In this document: piece by piece, positions 1 through 7,642 of the stretch
How the letters are laid out: each line of letters opens with the position of its first letter
Position numbering within the stretch: position 1 is the first letter of the stretch
The notes under the pieces: generated by a model
Database searches by the model: none
What the model saw: only the letters and a program-made list of their open reading frames with translations
Told to the model about the DNA's origin: nothing
Position numbers and translations under genes: made by a program
Assembly (NCBI RefSeq): GCF_034262375.1
Contig: NZ_CP139558.1
Coordinates: 5,828,001 to 5,892,000, forward strand
DNA from: Mucilaginibacter sabulilitoris
GTDB lineage: Bacteria; Bacteroidota; Bacteroidia; Sphingobacteriales; Sphingobacteriaceae
Length of the DNA: 64,000 bases
Direction of reading: 5' to 3'

Positions 1-264
1 ATTATTAATATTAAAAACGAAAAATGGAAGAACGATTTTTCGGCCATTGAAGATGACAGCGAACTGTTTGCCGATAAAACCTACACCAAGGCTTATTTAC
101 GCCATTTGATACACTCGGGCGAGATGCTTGGCGCGCAGATTGCCACACTGCATAACCTGCATTTTTACCTGTGGCTGGTGAAAGAGGCCCGCAAAAAGAT
201 CATAGCAGGCGAGTTTTATAACTGGAAAAATACAATGGTTAAACAACTTGGTCAACGATTATAA
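1..264 (+). CDS. tgt: Queuine tRNA-ribosyltransferase, C-terminal part (partial)
   Basis: The window opens inside this gene; the last 87 codons are present and end with TAA. The visible tail contains the family's C-terminal signature, a tyrosine-rich stretch followed by YLRHL and a helix with LHNLHFYL, as in bacterial TGT enzymes. TGT exchanges the guanine at position 34 of GUN-anticodon tRNAs for preQ1 during queuosine synthesis. The catalytic aspartates and zinc cysteines lie upstream, outside the window. The next gene, an LptF/LptG-type permease, follows after 85 bases in the same direction, a pairing I recall as common in Bacteroidota, so the two may be cotranscribed. The identification rests on the C-terminal part only. 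Confidence 0.85.
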   Translation: MINIKNEKWKNDFSAIEDDSELFADKTYTKAYLRHLIHSGEMLGAQIATLHNLHFYLWLVKEARKKIIAGEFYNWKNTMVKQLGQRL

Positions 265-349
265 CAGAGCATAAATTCAAATAATGACAGATAATAAATA
301 TAGCCTTTATGGTAGCTGTTTGGGTATTAAAAACCATATTATATAACTC

Positions 350-1453
350 ATGAGGGCTTTTATACACCGGCATTTGAAGGTTATCGACAGGTTTATTATT
401 AAAAAATACCTGGGCACTTTTGTGTTTACCATGGGTGTTTTTATAGTGGTATCGGTAGTGTTTGATGTGTCTGAAAAGCTGGATAACTTCCTGAATAAAC
501 ACGCAACATTTCACGATATCGTGTTTCAGTATTATGCCGGTTTTATCCCCTTTTACCTGAATATGTTGTCGCCGCTGATCAACTTTTTAGCGGTAATATT
601 ATTCACGGCCAAAATGGCCAACCAAACGGAGATAGTGCCCATTTTGAGCGGAAAGGTAAGCTTCAATCGTTTTTTGCGGCCTTATTTTATAGCTTCTACC
701 TTAATATTTATTGTATCGTTTTTTGCCAATGTATACCTGATACCATACACAAACAAGCTAAAAAACACATTTGAAAACAATAATGGCATAACAGATAATG
801 ACCCTACCAAGAGCGAGGTGCACATGCAAATTGATAAGCATACTTTTGTGTACCTTCAAAACTACGACCCAACCGTACATACTGGTTACCAGTTTATTAT
901 GGAAAAATTCAATGGTGATACGCTGCGCGAAAAATTAACAGCCCCTTCGATCACTTATGACTCTGTAAAACGGGTTTGGTCGCTCAAAAGCTACTCTGTT
1001 AAGTACGTAAACGGCTTAAAAGAAAGCTTCATTAAAGAAGTTCCATCAAAAGATACGGTACTTGATATGCACCCTACCGACTTTATTGTATATGATAATG
1101 TGTATGCGGCCATGTCATTAAGCACCTTAAACAGTAATATTGAGAAAGAAAAACTACGCAGGCCGGAAGTTTTAAACAACCTCTATTTTGAAAAATACCA
1201 TCGTTTTGTGTACCCGTTATCGGCTTATGTGTTAACTGTATTGGGCGTAGCCCTATCCTCACGAAAGGTACGAGGCGGTGTTGGTTTACCCCTGGGGATA
1301 GGTATTTTGCTTTGTTTTGCATACATCATTGTCGAAAAATTCTCTATTGTTTTCTCCATAAAAGGCGGGGTACCCCCTGTTTTTACGGTGATGATAACTA
1401 ACGTTCTATTTGGCCTGCTGGGCTATTATTTACTTTTAAAAGCACCAAAATAG
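350..1453 (+). CDS. LptF/LptG family permease (YjgP/YjgQ)
   Basis: This 367-residue protein has the layout of the LptF/LptG permeases, which form the membrane channel of the ABC machine that extracts lipopolysaccharide from the inner membrane and passes it to the periplasmic bridge. Three hydrophobic segments are seen near residues 20-40, 62-85 and 105-125. A soluble periplasmic domain of about 150 residues follows, then three more membrane segments from about 285 to the end. The N-terminal IDRFIIKKYLGTF is typical of the Bacteroidota members. The sequence alone does not decide between LptF and LptG. The stop codon shares one base with the GTG start of the next gene, so translation is probably coupled. 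Confidence 0.88.
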   Translation: MRAFIHRHLKVIDRFIIKKYLGTFVFTMGVFIVVSVVFDVSEKLDNFLNKHATFHDIVFQYYAGFIPFYLNMLSPLINFLAVILFTAKMANQTEIVPILSGKVSFNRFLRPYFIASTLIFIVSFFANVYLIPYTNKLKNTFENNNGITDNDPTKSEVHMQIDKHTFVYLQNYDPTVHTGYQFIMEKFNGDTLREKLTAPSITYDSVKRVWSLKSYSVKYVNGLKESFIKEVPSKDTVLDMHPTDFIVYDNVYAAMSLSTLNSNIEKEKLRRPEVLNNLYFEKYHRFVYPLSAYVLTVLGVALSSRKVRGGVGLPLGIGILLCFAYIIVEKFSIVFSIKGGVPPVFTVMITNVLFGLLGYYLLLKAPK

Positions 1454-2358
1454 TGACCAAAAAAATTGGTTCGGCAAGCCCGAATAAGAACCTGATCATA
1501 CTCCATTTCACAGTTTTTATCTGGGGCTTTACCGGAATTTTGGGTGCACTTATCACCATTTCTGCCGTACAACTGGTGTGGTATCGCGTACTTATTGCAT
1601 TTATTTCGCTGTTTTTATACTTTAAATTCAATAAAACCGACATAAAAATTGTTAAAAAAACGTTTTTTCAGATGTTTTTTACAGGTGGTTTGGTGGGTGC
1701 GCACTGGGTACTTTTCTTTGCCTCCATTAAACTTTCAACTGTTCCGGTGGCGCTTGTATGCATATCCAGCATCACTTTATTCACGGCAATTCTGGAGCCG
1801 CTGATCAATAAAGTAAAGATCTCGAAGCTCGAAATTTTGTCAGGAATATTGATCATCATTGGCATTGTATTAATTTTTAAATTTGAAACACGATACACTA
1901 AGGGTATCATTGCCGGTCTGGTTTGCGCGGTTTGCGCCAGTCTTTTTTCTATCATCAATTCAAAATTTGTAAAGAAACACGAGGCGCCAACCATCGCATT
2001 TTATGAGCTTGCCGGAGCATTTTTCTGGATCTCTTTATACCTTTTATTTACCCATGGATATACCAGCGCATTATTTTTAAATAGCCATGACCTGGTATAT
2101 TTGATACTACTCGGCACTGTTTGCACATCACTTGCATACGTTGCCGGGGTATCGGTTATGCGCGAACTTTCAGCCTTCAAGGTAGCTCTGGTCACCAACC
2201 TCGAACCGGTTTATGGCATCCTGATGTCGTTTATTTTCTTTGGCGACATGAACAAAATGACAACCGGGTTTTGGATAGGCGCGGTTATTATCCTGTCAAC
2301 AATCTTTCTTTTTCCGGTAGCCCAAAAGCAAATCATCAAGCGTAAAAGCCGGGCATAA
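1453..2358 (+). CDS. EamA-family (DMT superfamily) transporter
   Basis: A 301-residue, strongly hydrophobic protein made of two similar halves of about five membrane segments each, the EamA arrangement of drug/metabolite exporters. The N-terminal half contains the family-typical FIWGFTGILG segment and the second half the matching LEPVYGILMSFIFFGD segment. The substrate cannot be told from the sequence; relatives export amino acids, nucleosides or other metabolites. The start is GTG, whose G is the last base of the upstream TAG stop (TAGTG). That is the only plausible start that keeps the first membrane segment complete, and it implies translational coupling to the permease before it. No clear terminator follows; a 1 kb gap does. 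Confidence 0.87.
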   Translation: MTKKIGSASPNKNLIILHFTVFIWGFTGILGALITISAVQLVWYRVLIAFISLFLYFKFNKTDIKIVKKTFFQMFFTGGLVGAHWVLFFASIKLSTVPVALVCISSITLFTAILEPLINKVKISKLEILSGILIIIGIVLIFKFETRYTKGIIAGLVCAVCASLFSIINSKFVKKHEAPTIAFYELAGAFFWISLYLLFTHGYTSALFLNSHDLVYLILLGTVCTSLAYVAGVSVMRELSAFKVALVTNLEPVYGILMSFIFFGDMNKMTTGFWIGAVIILSTIFLFPVAQKQIIKRKSRA

Positions 2359-3377
2359 GCCAGCTCATTTTCTTTCCACTTCCTGGATTTCCTCGCCATA
2401 TACTTGCATTGCATTGTCGTTATAATGCCAACAACGAAAGCAAAGTAACCCTACTAATTGCCATATTTTACTTCCCAAAACCTCCGGTAGGGGATAAAAT
2501 CACCCTTGCATTTTTAGGCATTTTTAAGCCCTGTGCGGCATTTATATTTTTCGGCATCTTCTGCACCGTTTAAACGCTTTCGTATCAACAGTGGCAAAAT
2601 TCTTTTTTTAGTTAGTGTTCCGATGTGAAAAATTTGTGAAATAACCACAACGGATCATTTTAAAATTTTAACACAAAAAATATCAAATGAAAAATTTAAA
2701 AATAGCATAAGTATAAAAATCATATAAATTTAATAATCAAACATTTGCAATAATTATAAAAAGTAAAAATTTAACAAAATGCATCTAACTTAAATTACAA
2801 AAAACTAAAAATATTAGCATAAGAAATAAAACGATTTAAATTTCGATTTAAAAAATTGTTAATGAAATAGTTAAATTAACTTATTTAACTAATAGATACA
2901 CATATATCATAACTACTGAATTTCTTTCCATAGTGTTTTCAACACCGAAAACGAGAATGAAAATAAAACGCACAGACATCCCCTACTGCATACAAAAAAT
3001 AAAAACAGAAGAAATTTTCAGGATTCTCAGCGAAGCAGATTGGCTTGTTTTACGGGTCTGAAAAACCATTGGATTAGCACCCGGGGAGCAGAGCAAAAAA
3101 AACGACGGGGCATCGTAAAATCAAGCAAGCAAAATTCATGATGGCAACTAACAAACCATTTCCCGTTTTTAAATTTCAGAATGTGAAAAAGTGAACCAGA
3201 TTTTCACCCCTTAAAAAATCACGACTATTTTACCGGTGGCAAACCATGAGTGCAGTCATATCCATTTTGTCATCCGGAATAGTCACCTCTTTTTGGATCT
3301 TCCGCTGCCACATTAAAAATCATTTTTAATAAACATTTAAAAACTGCATATTGTATTAACTGTTAAATCAAATCATC
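2359..3377. other. Long gene-free, very AT-rich gap
   Basis: About one kilobase without a convincing gene. By hand count positions 2641-2880 are only about 16% G+C, far below the surroundings. The only ATG-initiated frames are tiny (for example 34 codons at 2957-3061 and 23 codons at 3246-3317) and resemble nothing I know. No transposase remnant, tRNA or clear terminator hairpin was found. The last 100 bases must hold the promoter of the small membrane protein that follows, but no clean TAnnTTTG box was seen there. Confidence 0.6.
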
Positions 3378-3656
3378 ATGAGCATTAAAACAATCGTAAT
3401 TGTAGTGGTCACTATTTTGCTGACCGCCGCATTAGCACAAAACACCGACAAGGTTCCATTCGCTTTTTTATTCGCGAACTTTTATGTTTCAAAACTCACG
3501 ATGATGGCAGTTGTGGCGGCGGTCGCATTTATTTTAGGCATTATGGTTGGTCGACCTAAAAAAGCAAAATTTGATATCGAGGGCTATCATGACAACATTC
3601 GCAAAAAAGAAGACCCCAATACACTAAGCGACGAAGACAAGGATTATATCAGTTAA
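3378..3656 (+). CDS. Small two-helix membrane protein, LapA/DUF1049-like
   Basis: A 92-residue protein with two hydrophobic segments (about residues 4-20 and 40-60) separated by a short linker containing NTDKVPFAFLFANF, and an acidic, polar cytoplasmic tail of about 30 residues. This matches the small LapA-domain proteins, which in E. coli (LapA/YciS) help control LPS assembly and FtsH-dependent turnover of LpxC. The GRPKK after the second helix is the usual positively charged inner-side stop. It lies 16 bases upstream of the oxidoreductase gene and probably shares its transcript. The function in this organism is inferred from architecture only; a generic small membrane protein is also possible. 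Confidence 0.65.
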   Translation: MSIKTIVIVVVTILLTAALAQNTDKVPFAFLFANFYVSKLTMMAVVAAVAFILGIMVGRPKKAKFDIEGYHDNIRKKEDPNTLSDEDKDYIS

Positions 3657-3672
3657 ACATCTATCAACTATT

Positions 3673-4560
3673 ATGGACAAAAGGATTGGATTTATAGGTC
3701 TCGGCAACATGGGCATTAACATGGCCAAAAACCTCATCAGCGAAGGCTATCACTTACAGGTTTACAACCGTACCCTCTCAAAAGCCGATGAACTTGATGC
3801 GGCACACATCACCAAATGCAATACCCCTGCCGATGCCGCTGAAGGGGTACACATTGTGATCACCATGCTGGCAGATGATGAGATACTGAAAGAAATTACA
3901 CTAGGAAATGAAGGCATACTCGAAAAATTACCCGAACACGCCCTGCATATTTCCATGAGCACTATCTCGCCCGAAACTTCAGAACAGCTGGCAACACTGC
4001 ATGAAGAAGCAGGCAGTCATTACCTGGCTGCGCCTGTATTTGGCCGGCCCGAAGCTGCCGAGGCCCGCAAACTATGGGTATGCGTTTCTGGCGACCAACA
4101 CGCAAAGGATACCGCCAAACCAGTACTTGATTGTCTGGGTCAGGGCATAATTGATTTTGGCGACACAGTTGGCGGGGCTAACGTGGTAAAAGTTGCGGGC
4201 AATTTCATGATCATGGCTTCTATGGAAATGATGGCGGAGGCTTATACCCTTGCCGAGAAGAACGGGCTTGACCGTACGCAGGTAGCTGCCTTTTTTGGAT
4301 CTACATTATTCAACGCTCCCATTTTTCAGAATTATGGCAAAGCCATAGCCGGCAAGCAGTATCAACCCGTAGGTTTCAAGTCGAAATTAGGCTATAAGGA
4401 CGCGCGTCTTGCATTTAAACTATCACAAGCAAGTGAAACACCCATGCCGCTCGTGAACGCCTTACACGGCCGCTTATTAACCGCCGTTGCAAAAGGCCGT
4501 GGCGATACCGATTGGGTAGAAGGCATAGGTCGGGGCGTTAGTGAAGATGCCGGGGTCTAA
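3673..4560 (+). CDS. NAD(P)-dependent beta-hydroxyacid dehydrogenase (3-hydroxyisobutyrate dehydrogenase family)
   Basis: A 295-residue enzyme with the N-terminal Rossmann motif GLGNMG at residues 9-14, the family substrate-binding segment around APVFGRPEAAEARK, and the KVAGNF segment carrying the conserved catalytic lysine and nearby asparagine. The family oxidises beta-hydroxyacids, or reduces the matching semialdehydes such as succinic semialdehyde and glyoxylate. The FGRP form of the substrate loop is common in the glyoxylate reductase-like branch and in uncharacterised members, so the substrate is left open. Length is normal for the family. It follows the small membrane protein closely and converges on ispE across a perfect hairpin. 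Confidence 0.9.
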   Translation: MDKRIGFIGLGNMGINMAKNLISEGYHLQVYNRTLSKADELDAAHITKCNTPADAAEGVHIVITMLADDEILKEITLGNEGILEKLPEHALHISMSTISPETSEQLATLHEEAGSHYLAAPVFGRPEAAEARKLWVCVSGDQHAKDTAKPVLDCLGQGIIDFGDTVGGANVVKVAGNFMIMASMEMMAEAYTLAEKNGLDRTQVAAFFGSTLFNAPIFQNYGKAIAGKQYQPVGFKSKLGYKDARLAFKLSQASETPMPLVNALHGRLLTAVAKGRGDTDWVEGIGRGVSEDAGV

Positions 4561-4567
4561 TCCTCAT

Positions 4568-4600
4568 CAGGATTTCGGATTAATCAAATCCGAAATCCTG
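4568..4600. terminator. Perfect 14-bp hairpin between convergent genes
   Basis: CAGGATTTCGGATT at 4568-4581 pairs without mismatch with AATCCGAAATCCTG at 4587-4600 around a five-base loop. It fills the 42-base gap between two convergent stop codons, so it may end both transcripts, although no long T-run follows on either side. It could also be one copy of a dispersed palindrome. Confidence 0.6.
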
Positions 4601-4602
4601 AA

Positions 4603-5406
4603 TTAAATATCATAAAATACCTGATTGTCTTCTGCCAGGTGCTGCAGATCGGGTATTTGTTCAAATATGCCAAATACAGAAGCTCCGCTCCCGCTCATAC
4701 TGGCATAAATCGCTCCCGCTTCATACAGCGCTGCCTTTACGCCCCGTATTTCCACATGATTTTTAAACACCGATGTTTCAAAATCATTTTTGATGTATTT
4801 TTTCCATTCGGTAATTGGTTCGGCTATCAGGTCAAGTAAAGAGTCCTTAACCGGCGTAGGCTTAATCCCGCCAAAAGCTTCGGAGGTTGATATGTGCACA
4901 TCGGGCATCACCAGGGCAATTTTATATTTTGACAGGTCGAGTTTAATGGGTTCAAACTCATCGCCCCTTTCAAAGGCAAACACAGGTTTACTCTCAATAA
5001 AGAAAGCACAGTCTGCTCCGAGGTTCCGGGCATAATCTGTCATTTTTTCAACCGATAAACCCAGCTTAAACAACTGGTCTATGAGCTTAATAAAAAAGGC
5101 CGCATCGGCAGATCCCCCGCCCAGTCCCGCGCCTATTGGGATATTTTTGTGCAGGTGAATACTTACGGGCGGCAGATCATAATCTTTTTTAAGCAGGTGA
5201 TACCCCTTAATGCAAAGATTATCTTCCATCCTCCCCGGAATATCTAATCCTGATGAAGTAAAACTTAATTCACTACTCTCAACTACTTCGAGGGCATCGT
5301 TAATGTTGATAGGGTAAAAAATGGTTTCCAGATTATGATAACCGTCGGGCCGTCGTTCTGTAATGTTAAGACCAATGTTTATTTTTGCATTTGGAAAAAG
5401 GATCAT
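4603..5406 (-). CDS. ispE: 4-diphosphocytidyl-2-C-methyl-D-erythritol kinase
   Basis: A GHMP kinase of about 267 residues that phosphorylates CDP-methylerythritol in the MEP pathway of isoprenoid precursor synthesis. The N-terminal AKINIGLNI, the ATP-binding loop PIGAGLGGGSADAA and the C-terminal SGSGASVFGIF are the three diagnostic motifs. A GTG five codons upstream (5421) also opens this frame, but the ATG at 5406 gives the usual MILFPNAKIN start and is preferred. It is the only MEP-pathway gene in the window and stands alone, converging on the dehydrogenase gene and divergent from thyA. Confidence 0.93.
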   Translation of the reverse strand: MILFPNAKINIGLNITERRPDGYHNLETIFYPININDALEVVESSELSFTSSGLDIPGRMEDNLCIKGYHLLKKDYDLPPVSIHLHKNIPIGAGLGGGSADAAFFIKLIDQLFKLGLSVEKMTDYARNLGADCAFFIESKPVFAFERGDEFEPIKLDLSKYKIALVMPDVHISTSEAFGGIKPTPVKDSLLDLIAEPITEWKKYIKNDFETSVFKNHVEIRGVKAALYEAGAIYASMSGSGASVFGIFEQIPDLQHLAEDNQVFYDI

Positions 5407-5485
5407 AAAAAAGACTAACACCGCTTGTATTTTTACACATCTGTTAGGATACCAAAATTAGATTATTTTTCTTTGTCCTGAAATT

Positions 5486-5517
5486 GTTCATTGGTTCACC
5501 GGTTCATTAGTTCATTA
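5486..5517. repeat. Four tandem GTTCATTR-type octamers
   Basis: GTTCATTG, GTTCACCG, GTTCATTA and GTTCATTA follow each other without spacing, and further TTCA/TTCAACC fragments continue to about 5560. The block lies between the divergent ispE and thyA starts. No gene function is suggested; it may affect the spacing of the thyA promoter. Confidence 0.75.
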
Positions 5518-5592
5518 AGTTCTTCAAAATTTAATTAACCTAATTCAACCATTCACCCAATCAACAAGCCACTTAATCAACAAAAAAATAAA

Positions 5593-6414
5593 ATGAAACA
5601 GTATCTCGATTTGATGAGGCATGTATTGGAAACCGGCGCGCAAAAGCACGACAGAACCGGTACCGGTACGGTAAGTGTGTTTGGCTACCAGATGCGTTTC
5701 AACCTTAAAGATGGTTTCCCGATGGTGACCACCAAAAAGCTGCACCTTAAATCCATCATCCACGAGCTAATATGGTTTTTGAGTGGTGACAGCAACGTTC
5801 GCTATCTGCAGGAAAACGGCGTGCGCATCTGGGATGAGTGGGCTGATGCCGAAGGGAACCTTGGGCCGGTATATGGTGTTCAGTGGCGTTCATGGCCAAG
5901 TCCTGATGGCGGACATATTGACCAGATAGCCCAGGTGGTTAACCAGATTAAAAATAATCCCGACTCGCGCCGCATGATCGTATCGGCCTGGAACGTGGCC
6001 GAAGTAAACCAGATGGCGCTGCCACCCTGCCACAGTTTGTTCCAGTTTTATGTAGAGCCGCCTAACCCCCTAAAGGGGGAATTGAGGGGTAAATTGTCTT
6101 GTCAACTATACCAGCGCAGTGCCGATATATTTTTGGGCGTACCATTCAACATTGCATCATACGCGCTACTTACCATGATGATGGCCCAGGTATGCGATCT
6201 GGACTATGGCGACTTTATCCACACTTTTGGAGATGCCCATTTGTATAATAACCATATGGATCAGGCACGCCTGCAATTGAGCCGCGAACCACGTCCGCTG
6301 CCTACTATGAAGATTAATCCCGAAGTAAAAGATATTTTCTCGTTTAAGTTTGAAGATTTCACTTTGGAAAACTATGATCCATGGTCACACATTAAAGCAG
6401 CCGTGGCGGTGTAA
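5593..6414 (+). CDS. thyA: Thymidylate synthase with an in-frame insertion
   Basis: Methylates dUMP to dTMP using methylenetetrahydrofolate. The protein aligns from memory without gaps to E. coli ThyA through the catalytic cysteine (PPCH, C146), then differs only by an extra segment EPPNPLKGELR at residues 155-165, where the E. coli enzyme has two residues before GKLSCQLYQ. The total length, 273 against 264 in E. coli, is explained exactly by this net gain of nine codons. The dUMP-binding RSADIFLGVPFN and the C-terminal tail (IKAAVAV) are intact, so the enzyme is probably active. The extra DNA is a GC-rich palindrome (see the separate repeat entry). folA lies downstream after a toxin-antitoxin remnant. 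Confidence 0.96.
   Translation: MKQYLDLMRHVLETGAQKHDRTGTGTVSVFGYQMRFNLKDGFPMVTTKKLHLKSIIHELIWFLSGDSNVRYLQENGVRIWDEWADAEGNLGPVYGVQWRSWPSPDGGHIDQIAQVVNQIKNNPDSRRMIVSAWNVAEVNQMALPPCHSLFQFYVEPPNPLKGELRGKLSCQLYQRSADIFLGVPFNIASYALLTMMMAQVCDLDYGDFIHTFGDAHLYNNHMDQARLQLSREPRPLPTMKINPEVKDIFSFKFEDFTLENYDPWSHIKAAVAV
6058..6092 (+). repeat. GC-rich palindromic element inserted in frame in thyA
   Basis: CCCCCTAAAGGGGG (6066-6079) forms a perfect 5-bp G/C stem and is followed by GAGGGG at 6084-6089. The C-run/G-run style matches the intergenic elements at 10701-10785 and 49036-49122. It encodes PPNPLKGELRG, which is absent from other thymidylate synthases I recall. Confidence 0.75.
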
Positions 6415-6447
6415 TGTGGTTCATTGGCGTTATCATTTAAAAAATTG

Positions 6448-6455
6448 TAAATTTG
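6448..6455 (+). promoter_or_regulatory. TAAATTTG -7 box three bases before the antitoxin ATG
   Basis: Matches the Bacteroidota sigma-factor box TAnnTTTG. A TTG at 6424-6426 lies 21 bases upstream as a possible -33 element. The ATG at 6459 would be at or next to the transcription start, predicting a leaderless mRNA. Confidence 0.6.
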
Positions 6456-6458
6456 AGC

Positions 6459-6647
6459 ATGACATCGGTTCAAATAAAAAATGAAATACAAAAGGTGCTT
6501 GACCAGGTACCCGAAACTGTGTTACAAGATATTTTAGATTTTGTAAAAGAACTTCAAACTCAAACGCCTGAGCAAATCAAACTCACTAATAATTTACGAA
6601 AAATATTATTGGAGGATAAAAGCTTGTTACAAAGGCTCGCTCAATGA
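6459..6647 (+). CDS. Small antitoxin-like protein (DUF2281-like) of a Doc-type module
   Basis: A 62-residue charged protein whose first half, with an EIQKVLDQVPETVLQDILDFV helix pattern, resembles the short DUF2281-type antitoxins that bind their toxin and repress the operon. The ATG at 6459 is chosen rather than the in-frame TTG at 6453, because that TTG is part of the promoter box TAAATTTG. Its stop overlaps the start of the following toxin gene by four bases (ATGA), the usual layout of type II toxin-antitoxin operons. The toxin reading frame is broken, so this antitoxin may be unpartnered. Family assignment is by pattern and gene context. Confidence 0.65.
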   Translation: MTSVQIKNEIQKVLDQVPETVLQDILDFVKELQTQTPEQIKLTNNLRKILLEDKSLLQRLAQ

Positions 6648-7041
6648 TCGATTTAAAGACAACGCTGATAATACACAATATTTTAATTGAAAATTTGGAG
6701 ATATTAAAGGCATAAGAGATCAGGGTGGATTAGAAACCGCTATAGCCAGACCTGATGCTATCTTTGATGGCCAGGACTTATATCCTCAGGCAATTGATAA
6801 AGCGGCTGCCATTTTTGAAAGTATCATAATCAATCATCCTTTTCTTGATGGAAATAAAAGAACAGCTTATACACTGTTGCGTTTAACACTTATTGAATTT
6901 GAAATTGATATTATTGCAACTGAAGACGAAAAATACAATATAACAATAGCCGCAAGTAAAGGCGAACTAAATTTTGATGGTATTAAATTGTGGTTAGTTG
7001 AAAAAACAGCTCCAATAAATATAAAACCAACTGACAATTGA
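6644..7041 (+). pseudogene. Death-on-curing (Doc/Fic) toxin, frameshifted
   Basis: Starting at the ATG at 6644 the frame runs 23 codons to TAA at 6713. The Doc-type protein continues one frame back: GIRDQGGLETAIARP, then the Fic-type catalytic motif HPFLDGNKRTA, ending at TGA 7041. One base is missing near 6691-6697, where the sequence is AAATTTG; adding a T would restore ENFGDIKGIRD. Doc enzymes phosphorylate EF-Tu and stop translation. The remainder, including the catalytic motif, is undamaged, so the break is recent, a sequencing error, or bridged by ribosomal slippage: AAATTTG is read here as A AAT TTG, the canonical -1 slippery arrangement. The gene ends four bases before folA. Confidence 0.85.
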
Positions 7042-7045
7042 ACCA

Positions 7046-7528
7046 ATGACAACATCCATCGTAGTGGCCATAGCTAAAAACCATGCTATTGGTAAAGACA
7101 ATAAATTACTCTGGTATCTGCCCAATGACCTGAAGCATTTTAAAGATGTTACTACAGGACATACCGTAATCATGGGTCGTAAAACTTATGATTCTGTAGG
7201 CAAGCCGTTGCCTAAACGCCGGAATATTATCATCACCCGGCAGGCCATCAGTATCGAGGGCTGCGAGGTGGTTAACTCTCTCGAGGCGGCTCTGGCACTT
7301 TGTGCAAACGAAGATGAAGTATTTGTTGTGGGTGGTGCCGAAATTTACCGGCAGGCTATTCCTCTGACTGATCGGATTTATCTGACGGTTATTGACCAGG
7401 ATTTTGATGGCGATACCTTTTTCCCGGAATTAAATACCGAAGACTGGAAGGAAACGGAGCGTGAAAACTTTGAACCAGATGAAAAAAATAAGTACAGGTA
7501 CGCCTTCATCACGCTTGAGCGACGGTAA
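7046..7528 (+). CDS. folA: Dihydrofolate reductase
   Basis: A 160-residue enzyme that reduces dihydrofolate to tetrahydrofolate with NADPH, regenerating the cofactor oxidised by the thymidylate synthase encoded upstream. Visible motifs are the N-terminal IVVAIAKNHAIGKDNKLLWYLPNDLKHFK with the substrate-binding aspartate and the Trp-Pro-type loop, the NADPH-binding GRKTYDSVG, and the VVGGAEIYRQA segment. Length is normal. The toxin remnant ends four bases upstream, so folA translation may depend on ribosomes or transcripts from that cassette. thyA and folA are commonly adjacent, which makes the cassette look like an insertion between partners. Confidence 0.95.
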   Translation: MTTSIVVAIAKNHAIGKDNKLLWYLPNDLKHFKDVTTGHTVIMGRKTYDSVGKPLPKRRNIIITRQAISIEGCEVVNSLEAALALCANEDEVFVVGGAEIYRQAIPLTDRIYLTVIDQDFDGDTFFPELNTEDWKETERENFEPDEKNKYRYAFITLERR

Positions 7529-7583
7529 CATTTTTTGTCATTAAATTGTTTTAATTTAAAATTTCATGCTTGCGAAATTTTAT

Positions 7584-7591
7584 TAGATTTG
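7584..7591 (+). promoter_or_regulatory. TAGATTTG -7 box upstream of secDF
   Basis: TAnnTTTG match 52 bases before the secDF ATG; the -33 position (TTTC at 7562-7565, spacing 18) is only a partial match. Confidence 0.45.
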
Positions 7592-7642
7592 CCGTCTTAT
7601 TTAAAAGAGCTTATAAACTAATTAATTACATATTATAATTCA

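Noticed and set aside
2957..3061. 34-codon ATG frame in the AT-rich gap
   Set aside because: Too short, no motif, no overlap with neighbours and no promoter box.
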